Below are positions 10,101-20,084 of a stretch of DNA of 64,000 bases, one piece after another. Source of the stretch: Symbiodinium natans (Eukaryota > Sar > Dinophyceae > Suessiales > Symbiodiniaceae); assembly GCA_905221605.1 (NCBI GenBank), contig CAJNDS010002330.1:86441-150440 (forward strand), read 5' to 3'. The translations under genes were made by a program, and so were the position numbers. The stretch's first letter is position 1; each line of letters begins with the position of its first letter. The notes beneath the pieces were generated by a model. That model was not told the origin of the DNA and made no database searches. It saw only the letters and a program-made list of their open reading frames with translations.

Positions 10101-12831
10101 CCCCCACCGACCAGGCCTTGAAGGTGTCGTATTGGTCGGAAAGGATGGGCGCCATTCCTGCAACACAGGCCTGAGGCACGGAAAGGGCGCAGTGTCTGCG
10201 AAAGGCCCTCTTGTCTTGGGGGGAGTGATGGGGAGTGGGGCTGTGGTTTGGGCCGGGGGCCCCTAAGGCCTGGAGCTTGAATCATGTGGCTTGAAAATAG
10301 CTGAGTAGAAACTGCACATCCTCATCCGCCCAGCTCTGCAAGCCCGCACCTGCGCGAAGGCGGTGGTGCCGTACCGTTTGCCCGAAGGGAGGCGACGCGC
10401 CATCACGAGTGCTTGTAGGACCTGCAGCTCGGGGGCTTCTCGCGACGATGAAACCTTTTTGCATATTGAGAGCCTGGGCTGTCAATGCCATCCCAACAGT
10501 ATGGCCGTGGATACTTAAGAGGGGTTGACTTGTCGAGTGGCGCTTGCCCGGCAAACTGAGTACTCGGAAAGGTGCGTCCCAACGTCTATCAGCTCCGACA
10601 GTAGTCCTATAGTCCCTTCTTGAGCTGCGCGTACCATGGCCAGCCCGTTGCACAGGAGCAAGCCGGCGTAGACCTTGGCGCGGGAGGAGATTCCAGAAGT
10701 TCGGGCGCGGGATCACAGGAGGGGTTTGCGATGTTGCGAGGCTTGGGAGTTTCGGAGTTGGCTCCAGGGGGCACTTGTCACCTCCGGAGTCTTCTGAGTC
10801 CACCGAGGCCCTCTTCAGGGTGCTACTGGCGTGAGGTGAGTGTGAGGTGAGCTTATGCAGGCCTTTGTGAGCCCGGTAACTTTGGGATCTGAAAAGGGAA
10901 CTGATGGGAACAACGTACGGGGTGGGGGGGGATGAACTGTAGGCTGAGCTCCGGCCCCAAACCCCAAACCCAAAACCCTAGGAAACATCTATACCCTCAC
11001 CCCCAAGGTGGTTTAGGGCTGCCAGGTCGCCTCCCAATCAACTCCAGTGTCTTTGGAGAGCCTCCCCGACGGCAGGGGGCTTGGGGCTTTGAGAGGCCGG
11101 ATGAACTCAGGATGAGCTTCTCGGGCTCAGGAGCCGCAAGATGAGTAGCACTTAAGTCGGGCATTGAGGGGCTTTGGGGGGTGTCTGGGGTGTCTTTGGC
11201 GCAGGGGCAAAACGCCCCCAAAGAGAGGCAGCCACTCGGCCTGCCGCTCTGAAAGCTCCAGGCCAAGGCCGCAAAGCTCGCCGACATCGTGCAGGTCAGC
11301 GAGAGGCCCAGGAGAACCTGCAACTTTGGGAGCCCGGATGCGTTGGGAACTCTTTGGGGCGCAGCCTTCCGGACTCCGGTGATTCCCCCCTGGAACCCAT
11401 GACCCGCAAGGAAAAAGAACTGAGGCGTAGTTTGAAAGAGCGGCTTCCCTAGAATGCGGGGGACTGTCCGCGAGAGTAAGTTCATGCTTGTACACACCAG
11501 AAGTCAAGGGCCACGTGGCAAGGTGGCATCTTACGCGACTGCGGCAACGAGAATGAGATAGCACGCTGCAACTTCTCTCCTCGTCACCAATGCCGGGTCC
11601 GGAGCCCACTACGGCGCTACGGAAGTCCTCCCTGAAAGAATGAGCCCTGTAAGCTCCAGCCTACAAGTTCTGCATCCGGGCCCTGGGCCCATGAAACCAA
11701 AGTCAGAGCCTCAAACCTCAAGCCTCAAACCCCCCACCCCCCCCCGCCACCCAGGATGCCCCAACAAGAGCTGTGAAGTGCGGGGCCCGGCGGCGCCATT
11801 GCACAGAGCGCCTATATCATGGGCTTATCATGGGCTTGTGAAACTGGGCTACCGGGGCCCAGAGAAGCCCAGGAAAGTCAGCATAAGACAGCGGCACTCA
11901 GGGGTTGGTGTTCCAACTTTACAAGGCAACATGCAACACCATCATGCACCCACCTTCAGCGTCGTCCCCTTGAAGGCGACAGGCCCGCCATCCAAGGTCG
12001 TGTAGCCTGAGAGTCGGAGTGATTCGGAGCTTAGGATTCCGGGGGCCTTGACCCGCTCCACTCCGAAGCCGTGGTAGCTTGACTTGAGTTGGCAAGAGCA
12101 CCTTGTCAGTGCACACAGGCCAGACGTGACACAACACAGAAACTCAACTCTTCCAGAAGCTCTCCAAAGAGACTTGAAGCAAAGTTTCAAAGATCCACGG
12201 ATTTAGCTCCGAATGAAACAACCACAGCCTGGGGTTTAAGTACCCCCCCCCACCCCCAGCCCTAAACATCCCTAAAAACTCCCGGGCTCCGCCTTGTCTC
12301 TGGGCGCACTTCAAGAGCGCGGTGCCGAGCGTCATGGTACCCGCAACGATGCAAAGCATCACGAAGACCCAGAAGTGCCATCTCAGAGCAGGGGTGGGTT
12401 TTTCCCTCCTCTTCTGGGTCATAGGATAGGGATTGTCATAGGGGTTGTCATAGGGATTGTCAAAGGGTGCTCGAAGGGTGCTCGAAGGGTGCTCAACCTG
12501 TGCCGGACTGGAACTCGGACCTTCAGAACCTTGGGTCAGGGCTTGGGGAAGTGTAGGGGTTTAGGAAAAGACCTCTCCCGCAAACCTCACTTCTGCATGT
12601 CCAGGGCCTGGCCGTGGTCTCCTCGGCGTCCATCTCCTGTAGCTCCGACACTGTGGGCAAGAACGGCTCCTCCACGAACTCGACGTTCCACCCTGCGCAG
12701 CTCTGGCGGCTTCTGGCGGCTTCTGGTGGCTTCTCTGGGCTTCTCTGGCGTCCCAGCCTGCGAGGTCTGGAAGCACAAGGCCCCCCGCCAGCTCACCAAC
12801 AGCGAGCAACGCGAGCTTCATCGCAATCGCT
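7146..12831 (-). CDS. Multi-exon, multi-pass membrane protein (family not named)
   Basis: Short minus-strand exons with consistent splice sites. Examples: 12591-12692 (donor GTGAGG), about 12292-12381 (WHFWVFVMLCIVAGTMTLG, transmembrane-like), about 11954-12100 (donor GTGGGT), about 11170-11330 (LQVLLGLSLTCTMSASFAA), 10635-10695 (KVYAGLLLCNGLAM, donor GTACGC), 10117-10157 (donor GCCTGG), 9713-9892 (transmembrane-like CLAYLVIIHVFCFF), 9675-9692 (18 nt, DLIAEL, donor GTGAGC), 9592-9631 (ALGDFVDVLSVMG, donor GTGAGC), 9239-9379 (LLLENVPQALGALFYL, donor GCAAGG), 8876-8935 (VAGYYGRKLRTLVTSLGLRL), 8485-8544, about 8110-8150 and about 7146-7192 (DVALDFEKMDISGDLQ). Most acceptors are AG|G. The exons together suggest an integral membrane protein. 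I considered an XK-related scramblase or an ion channel because of the ENVPQ helix, but no motif decides it. The ATG at 12831 (MKLALLAV) is a possible start. Confidence 0.55.
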
Positions 12832-13200
12832 CTCGAAGAAAAGGGGGGGCGCTGAGAGCACCAGAAACCCAAGAACCGACACGCCAAGCGGACTCCGGAT
12901 CCGGAATGCAGGCTAATTTTACCCGATTCACTGCAACTGTGACTGCGATGGCTTCACCATCACCCTTCGACATGCTGGAATACTAGGGGTTCCCCTTGGC
13001 ACAGATCCCGCAAGATTACCACAAGTATGGGGCCCTACAGCCGGCAGCCCTACTATGCCCTGCTATGCCCTACGATGCCCTACTATGCCCTATGGACATG
13101 CAGACTTGCGTCCGGACTAGAGTCAGTCGGCTGCGATTTGCAAGCGGAAGCCGGATGAGAGTCAAGAAGCCAAAGCGACATGAAAGCCCTAATTACAAGG

Positions 13201-13355
13201 TTTAGGGTTTAGGGTTTAGGGTTTAGGGTTTAGGGTTTAGGGTTTGGGTTTAGGGTTTAGGGTTTAGGGTTTAGGGTTTAGGGTTTAGGGTTTAGGGTTT
13301 GGGGTTTAGGGTTTAGGGTTTAGGGTTTAGGGTTTAGGGTTTAGGGTTTAGGGTT
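13201..13355 (+). repeat. (TTTAGGG)n interstitial telomere-type array
   Basis: About 22 units of TTTAGGG with two single-base variants (TTTGGG, TTTGGGG). TTTAGGG is the known plant and dinoflagellate telomere heptamer. Unique sequence lies on both sides, so this is interstitial in this window. Confidence 0.95.
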
Positions 13356-13620
13356 GACTTTTGGAGGCTGTGCCGTAAACTTCTATACCAAACGAGTGCA
13401 CATCCCAAACACACTCATTCATGGCAACTTATATATATATATGTATGTATATTCTTTCGAAGCCAATGGAGGAAACCTCCAAAGTTCAAATAACTTAAAG
13501 CGATATTAAACGCCTTTGTGGCCGCCTCTCCGGCAACAACTTTGTGCATGTCCACCGGTTTTGTTTAAACCCTAAGCCCTAAGCCCTGAATCTTCTTACC
13601 GTTCAGCTTTGCTTGGATCC

Positions 13621-13673
13621 TAAACCCTAAACCCTAAACCCTAAACCCTAAACCCTAAACCCTAAACCCTAAA
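13621..13673 (-). repeat. (CCCTAAA)n array
   Basis: Seven to eight perfect units, inverted relative to the array at 13.2 kb. Confidence 0.95.
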
Positions 13674-13956
13674 GACTCAGATGGCGGTTGTTTGGAGTAC
13701 TCAACTTCGGAGTGTTCTTGCGCTCTTGGAGTCATTGTGGGGTTCGCGAGTGCTACCACATGAGACCCTAACATAAACGGCATCCCAACCCCAGGTGCAT
13801 GGGAAGGCTCTTCCAAGAGCTTGAGTTTTTGGTCTTCAGGGTTTTTGGGTTTCGGGGTTTTGGGGTTTTAGGGTCTGCTTGAAGATAGATCTACACACTT
13901 CCCAAACCCCGAGTCGAGATTCAAGGCTTTTTTTGTCCTGCAGCCTCTTCAGTATC

Positions 13957-14089
13957 CTTACTGGTTCTTAGTAGGGAATCCCTTAAAGGTATATGTATAT
14001 ATATATATATATACATATGTACATATATATATATATATATATACATAGGGGGATATAAAGTACCCCATTCCCTCGTACTAAGAACCAGG
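13957..14089. mobile_element. MITE-like element with 7-bp target duplication
   Basis: A 133-bp element bounded by inverted repeats. The left end contains CTGGTTCTTAGTAGGGAAT and the right end, read inverted, CCTGGTTCTTAGTACGAGGG. The direct repeat CAGTATC flanks it exactly (13950-13956 and 14090-14096). The centre is an AT microsatellite palindrome (about 13988-14045). There is no coding capacity. It is interpreted as a non-autonomous inverted-repeat transposon. Confidence 0.75.
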
Positions 14090-14338
14090 CAGTATCTCAT
14101 CTTGGAGGCGTCAGACAACTCTGCCAGCAAAAGGCCTCAGAACTTTCCAAACTCCAGACCGCTAAGTCATACACTCCCCCCACACCCCTGTGTCCCCCTA
14201 AAGCTCCTGTGTCTCCCCAAATCCCAAACCCTAAACCCTGAAACCCCTAAAATGCCTAAAGCCTGAAAACCCTAAAACCCCTAAACTCCCCTGAAAACCC
14301 TAAACTACCAACCGCAGAATCAATGAGACGCGCCCTAG

Positions 14339-14440
14339 ACCCTAAACCCTAGATCCCAAACCCTAAACCCTAAACCCTAAACCCTAAACCATAAACCCTA
14401 AACCTTAAACCCTAAACCCTAAACCCTAAACCCTATACCC
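14339..14440 (-). repeat. (CCCTAAA)n array, slightly degenerate
   Basis: About 14 units with point variants (CCATAAA, CCTTAAA). Preceded from 14220 by loosely related C/A-rich telomere-like text. Confidence 0.9.
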
Positions 14441-14505
14441 TCCTTTGGGAGGCGCCAAGTTGCCAAGCTGGCAGTTGGTGGCTCCGTGCCTGAGGGCTCA
14501 ACTTG

Positions 14506-14719
14506 GGGTTTAGGGTTTAGGGTTTAGGGTTTAAGGTTTAGGGTTTAGGGTTTAGGGTTTAGGGTTTAGGGTTTAGGGTTTAGGGTTGAGGGGTTTAGGG
14601 GTTTAGGGGTTTAGGGGTTTAGGGGTTTAGGGGTTTAGGGGTTTAGGGGTTTAGGGGTTTAGGGGTTTAGGGGTTTGGGGTTTAGGGATTTAGGGGTTTA
14701 GGGGTTTAGGGGTTTAGGG
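14506..14719 (+). repeat. TTTAGGG array switching to TTTAGGGG octamers
   Basis: About eleven TTTAGGG heptamers (14506-14587) change abruptly to about fifteen TTTAGGGG octamers (14588-14719). The switch is sharp, so the two variants expanded as separate blocks. Confidence 0.95.
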
Positions 14720-14825
14720 TCCTCATGCATGACTGGGGATCCTACGAGGCGGAGGCCACAGCATGAAGCTCCCAAAGCGAGTTCCTCGTGCGAGGCGCGA
14801 ACACCCACGTGAACACGGAAGACTC

Positions 14826-15000
14826 CCTGGTGCTTCGTAGGGAATGAGGGAATGAGGAACTTTCTATCCCCCTATATATACCCTTGTACACCCTGGAATC
14901 CTGCTAAGAACCAGTAAGGACGCATTTTTGGGGCCCTTATAGGGGATTATATAGGGACTACGATAGGGATCCACTTCCCCATTCCCTACGAAGCACCAGG
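14826..15000. mobile_element. MITE-like element with perfect terminal inverted repeats
   Basis: A 175-bp element. Both ends begin CCTGGTGCTTCGTAGGGAAT when read inward, a perfect inverted repeat of 20 bp or more. The ends resemble those of the 13957-14089 element. It contains an internal fragment (CTGCTAAGAACCAGTAAGGA, about 14900-14919) matching that other family's terminus. No clear target duplication is visible. Confidence 0.75.
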
Positions 15001-15224
15001 TAGAAGAAGCTGAGGCGCCGGCGCCAAAGTATGGTGAGACAAAGCCCAAGTTGGCCTTGACAACCTTCAACTGGTTGAAAAATCGCGGCATTTCCATTGT
15101 TCTACCCACAATTCGATTTGTCTACCCACAATTCTTTACATATAACGGCAAGCAAGATCGACTAGTCGATGCTGTCGGATCTGAAGCTTCGTTTGACCAT
15201 GATTCAGTCTCGACAACTTTGCTT

Positions 15225-15483
15225 AGATATCTCTGCGAGGATTCGTGTCTCGCCTTTTCAACCTTGATCGGATTACCTTTTGAACGTCCAAATCGGAGGT
15301 CTTTGTAAAAGCTTGTGTGGATCTGCAGCGAGCCCTTGCAGTCTTGGTCTTGAGATCCCACACTTTGCTTGTGTCGTCAGAACTTCCAGAGGCCAAGGTG
15401 TTTTCATCTATTCTGCAAAGGGCAAGTACGAAACTCTTGTGTCCTGAAGTCGTCGCCGCTGGCTGAGGCCAAGGTATTCGCAT
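15225..15483 (-). pseudogene. WD40 gene fragment downstream of retroelement insertion
   Basis: On the minus strand this resumes the WD40 sequence interrupted at 22810 (NTLASASGD, then SFVLALCRIDENTLASGSSD and TSKVWDLKTKT). One unit has lost its central part with a frame change, so the propeller is broken here as well as by the insertion. It ends in sequence unlike WD40. Confidence 0.75.
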
Positions 15484-15648
15484 TGTGAAAACTGGCTGTT
15501 TTCCCGTCTGAGCCTTGGCTCCAAAAAGGGCCCCTGCGGCAAGTCGGTGCAGTCGATTGAAGTCAACACGCAGACTTAGACTGTACACAAGTACTGGTGT
15601 TTTACCTAGCAGGCTTCGTACGCGCTGGTCTACGAGCACTATTTCACA
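15484..15648 (-). repeat. 3' LTR of the copia element
   Basis: 165 bp. It carries 13 bp (TAGCAGGCTTCGT, about 15607-15619) absent from the 5' LTR. The adjoining internal sequence on the minus strand, AGAAGAGTCACGGG, is a weak purine-rich tract candidate. Confidence 0.92.
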
Positions 15649-15899
15649 CCCGTGACTCTTCTGGCGTAGAAGCCTGGCCTGTACAAAGGTCCAAGCGAAG
15701 AGTGGATTTGATTTATCCCTTCTGACCCGTTCTTAGGGTCTGCAGTCTTCCTTCTTTGAAGCTGCTTAGCCCTTTTCTTGTTTACGGACTCAATTGGCTG
15801 TTCGACATTCAAACAGTTAGTGAACAAACGCTCAACTAACTTGGTGCTCTCCATGACCTTCGTCAATGAATGGATCAGAAATCATGACGTCTGTGTCGA

Positions 15900-16892
15900 T
15901 CCAGCGAACTTCGTCCGTTGGCTCCTTGGTCGGTCGTCCTGATAATAAGGATCGCCGTATTGTTCTCCCTTGGCTCACCATAGGGATTCTCGCATTGACG
16001 CGATCTCTATAGAGAGTCGCTTATCTTCAGGCTTACTCATCTTTGGGTTTCGGAGCGTGTCGCTAAGACTACGACTGTCCGTAACCATACTTGCCTCATA
16101 AAGGCCGCAGAAGATGCTTCCCACTTCTTGCGGTCTAACTTGCCGAAAAGATCTGCGACAGCAGCTCGCAGTCTAACACCTTCTTCTATCCCTGCCAGGC
16201 ATAACTGATGAGACGCATGTGCCCTTCATCAGATGACATTAAGCTAGGAGTTCCAAGAGCATTCAACCTAGCTCCCTGACTTCGGTAAAGTTCAACAGAA
16301 TCTTCACCTTTGACCTTCATAACTTCGCTCTCATTTGCATGACAAGCGTCAGTAATGACGCACGAGATAAGGTCATCCCAGTCCAGAACGTTTGCTCTGA
16401 AGCCTCTATCTGGCGTCGCCAACACATAGTCGACAGCCTTATTCGCCTCACGAAGGTCTGCCACAACTGCTCCTGCACTTGCGGACTGCATTCGACTAAC
16501 ACGCTATGCCAAGTCCGGACGGCATTGTCTAGCCACCCATGAAAGACTACCTGCTATACACTTCAGCTGTAGCTTGTCCTTGTCGGTCAAGGGCTCACCG
16601 GCTTTTCGTTTAGGAGCAACGAAAATCCTCCTAACTTTCAACGTCGTCTCCTTGCATGTGACAGTGACGGTGAAATCATCTGCCTGAGAAATTTCTTTCC
16701 AGCAGTAGCGGACAGTTCCCCGCTCTACCTTACCGCACCAAACTCCTTCAGCAAGTCCTCGATGATAGGCTCTGCTTCGGGCTCAGCCGCCCATAGCAGA
16801 TCATCTACGCGTGTGCAAAGTAGCGCAATAATACATCCCTCTTTATTGCGAAGAACATAAAGTGCCTTGAAGACTGCGTTTTCTCCAAAACC
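15900..16892 (-). pseudogene. Copia reverse transcriptase C-terminal half and RNase H
   Basis: Contains TRVDDLLWA (VDD at 16800-16808) in place of the usual YVDD, then QLKCIAGSLSWVARQCRPDL, typical of copia before RNase H. The RNase H fold is suggested by ISCVITDACHANESE near 16365. Further fragments continue to about 15880 (DKRLSIEIASMRESLWRTKG, then EVRWIDTDVMIS). In-frame stops near 16186 and 15980 break the chain. Confidence 0.75.
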
Positions 16893-17600
16893 TCACTTCT
16901 GTGCACTATTCTTGAGACGTTTCCAAAACTTTCGTCCCCCATCGCGAGTCCCATAAACGGGTACTCTCGCCAAATATCTGCGCTCCGGAGGCTCCCTAGG
17001 AAGTCCCCCTTTTGGTTGTTTGAGGATTAGTACTCTGTCTAATTCCTCTCCCTGAAAGTAAGCGTTCGTGATGTCGGCTGCACCGATCTTCACGTTTCTC
17101 GACGCGGCAAAGCTGAATATTTCATTTTGTGCCTCTATGTCTGCCGTCGGGGAATCCGATCGGATATCTCCAGACTCTAAGTCACCTCGGGTGACAAGCC
17201 GACTCTTGCGCTCCATTTCGATGTCTGGCTTGGTCCCCCTAAGAACGTCGTTCTTATCAGTGTCTACCCACTTGAGCGGTACTTCTTCATGCCCTTCGGC
17301 CTTGAGCTTTTGGTATTGTTCTTCGGTGAGATCTAGCGCGGCATTAAACTGCCTCCACTTCCCCCATTCTGTCTCACGGGATCCATCGATTCCCTTCTGA
17401 AGCGGGATCCATCGATTCCCTTCTGAAGCTCTGGGGTACACTTTTCATATGTGAATACCTCATTTAGGGCAGCTTTCTTTTCGTTAGAATAGCTGCTTCT
17501 TTTCGTCAACCACTTTCTGGCACTCTCGGTCTCCATGCGTTCGGAAATGAAAGTTCGATACTCATTACAAGCTTTGGACCCATACTCGGGAATGTTAAAC
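16893..17600 (-). pseudogene. Copia reverse transcriptase, N-terminal half
   Basis: Minus-strand sequence with RVT_2 landmarks: VPLKWVDTDKND, KSRLVTRGDLE, KIGAADITNAYFQGEE (the first catalytic Asp in ADITNAYF) and VPVYGTRDGGRKFWKRLK. A frame change near 16893 separates it from the YxDD-equivalent half. A 19-bp direct repeat at 17396-17432 (GGGATCCATCGATTCCCTT) duplicates a few codons. Confidence 0.8.
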
Positions 17601-17801
17601 TGCGCTAATCAGATGAGTCCTGTTCTTCGGGCACCGGAACATCCGTCGCCTCCAACTGTGGATTGTTCTCGCCCATCTCTTGCGCTGTAGCTGTTCCTTC
17701 GCGCTGAGTGTCCTCCATTTCAGGTTCTTCAACTGTGGGCCCTGCACGGGGCTCTGCCCGTGACTCTTCACGAGTAAGTCCCACGCTGCGCCGAACTGTT
17801 C

Positions 17802-18975
17802 TCAATCCCTGCGTAGGATTTGAGCGCACTGCAGAAGACGGACGTCCGTCACTGTCTTCTTCATCATCTGCGTCACGTGCCTTCTGCCATCGACAAAACG
17901 TTGTTGCTCTCTCTCAGATTCCATGTGGTACTGTAGACTTCTTTTGCTAAGGATTTGATACGCTAGAACCTCCGCCGACGTACATGGTCGGAGTTTGCCC
18001 AGACTCGTTGCTACGGGCACACCTTTGCGCGTTACCCCCACTGTCTTTGCATTAAAACCGATGATACGGGAAACACCACGCCAGCTGGGCACACCGTTTG
18101 AATCTCTTTCAATACGGTAGCACACTAAGTCTCCTTCCTGAAGCGGTCCCGCCTTACGCAGTACGGCGGCTCTTGCTCGCCTTGACGTATCTGCGTGAAC
18201 ATAGGCTTTCCTCGCAGTATTGCGACACTCTATGCTCCTTCCAAATGCAGTGGACGGATCCATTACACCACTGAGTACGCCAAGTTGGCTTAGCTCATCT
18301 TCGTCTAAAAGACGTCCGACACCCCTAGGCTGTCTACCGAGCACCCACAGCGACGGGGAGAATCCTCCGTGCCGAAAAAACTCGTTTTTCGTGACTTGAC
18401 ACTCGGTCATAGCCGCTTTCACTTGCTGCTTACCTTGAAGGTTGTGAAGTTTACAAACTCTTTTAATAATCCCTCCATGTCTTTCGCATCTCCCTATATG
18501 CTCAGGGCTTTCAAGCCCGGCTTGTCTTAAGACAACACCATGCTGCGAGAGGCCAGTTGCGAAAGCACCACGGTTTCGCAGACCCCGATCTGTTGATACA
18601 GATTCGGGCCATCCTGCCCACTGTACCCAATGCCTTTGAAACTTCTTAAGACACCGAGCACTCGTTGGCTGCCCCTCTCCTACTCGCACTAGGGCAACGA
18701 CTTGACAACAAACGCCTACACAGATCATGTTGAGGAATTGGTATTTGTTTCTGTCCGAGTCCTGAACTTCGAACACATCAATTGAGACTTCCTTGTTGAA
18801 AACATAGGAAGGAGGCGAGATTGGATGGGGCTTCGGAGTCTCCTGCAAAACTGCACACGCAGGACACCTGAATGCCTTTGCTGCGCTAATCATCTCTTCC
18901 GAAGCTCCCGAACCTCTCAAAACTTGCAACAGAACTTCCTTAGGCTTGTGACATCATGTTGTGAAGTCGCCTAAT
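17802..18975 (-). CDS. Copia integrase (frame intact in core)
   Basis: A 375-codon open stretch, 17802-18929, which really extends upstream into a zinc-binding region (RLHNMM, HKPKEVLLQ) broken by one base. Zinc ligands end in CPAC (about 18858). The catalytic triad fits Asp in VSIDVFEV, Asp in STDRG and Glu in RCERHGG, the last two 35 residues apart. Downstream are a helical region and an SH3-like C-terminal domain (LQEGDLVCYR, WRGVSRIIGF). It would join element DNA to the host genome. Confidence 0.85.
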
Positions 18976-20084
18976 AGCGATCCTCACCTTCCTGGGAACC
19001 TTAGCCCACTCTCTACGTCTTTCGGCTTCGTCCTCAGCGAAACCAGCGAGGGTACAGTTTCCAGCATGTCATCTTCCTGATCAGGGGTCTCTAAAGTTGA
19101 GATGAGGCGAAGAACCTCTAAAGCTGCTTTGAGCTTGGGTTTGCGCTAACCCCGTTGAACTGCTCGACTGACTAACAACTACAAAGTCAATAGAGTCACT
19201 CAACTCTTGAGACGAAGTACTCTCTACTCGATAGAGGTGTCTATTCATGGTCTTCACGAAGCGCTTTACTACTTCACCTGCCTCCATCTGGGTCAGGGGT
19301 GTGTCCTGAAGTGCACGTCGAATGAGGTCCTGGGCCTTAAGGGGCGCTGACTGCACGCGGGGCATCTCTTCGACAAAAGCGCAGCAGTCCAAACACCAGA
19401 TCTTATGAACGCCCTTGGTTGAACCTCTGTTGTCTGTGCGCTTGTGAGGACAAGTTGCCGCAGGCGGATCTGGCTTGCCGCCTTGGCACGGTCCTCGGGG
19501 ATCCGGCTTTAGGTTGGAAAGCTTTGACTTGTTAGTCTTTCCACCAACACCATTCGCAGTGATCCATGCTCGGACAGGCTCTAAGTCCTGAGCGTCGTAA
19601 TCGGAAAGAGGAAACTCCCTTCTTTCAGCTCGGCCTGCCCACGTGGAAACACGAAGTGCTTGTTACACCACACAAGGGGCTTTTCTCCTGACTCCCCACA
19701 TAAAGTAGTCTGGATGTTTTAGAACAACATCCCAAAACGTAGAACCTCTATGCACTCCGAACCCAAAAACGGTGTCCGAACCCTTCAGGCGGCGCATCCA
19801 ACAACTCGAACGACCCATTCGCTTCTTCAAGCTCTTCTTCGTCCTCCACGAAGTCTTCAGGAGTAAAGATCATGGTCGTCGTCCGCCAGAAACGTCTGAG
19901 GCCGCAGCAGTACCTCGGCTTCTTCGCTTTCCAAGAAACGAGGTCTGCACGGACGCGTCTTTGGTCAAGATCGCGGAGAAATGCGCAGCTCTATCCTTGG
20001 TGCCACCATGGGTTATGCTGCCTCCTGAGGACGGCTTACGCTGGCAGTCACGGTCACCTGCCCAGTGTCCTTTCTTTCCGGCCG
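18945..20084 (-). pseudogene. Copia zinc knuckle and gag-pol linker region
   Basis: Reads GKKGHWAGDRDC (about 20045-20080), the second half of a CCHC knuckle whose first cysteines were lost at the insertion junction. Next comes an acidic linker, then about 19665-19780 a segment FGFGVHRGSTFWDVVLKHPD resembling small exonuclease-X C-terminal-like (DUF3820) modules. After it, a Cys-rich segment (CPHKRTDNRG, then KIWCLDCCAFVEEMPR, about 19375-19470). I see no clear aspartic-protease DTG/DSG motif. Single-base frame breaks occur. Confidence 0.55.

Noticed and set aside
13198-14719. A true chromosome end
   Set aside because: Arrays point in both directions and unique genes flank them on both sides, so they are interstitial.
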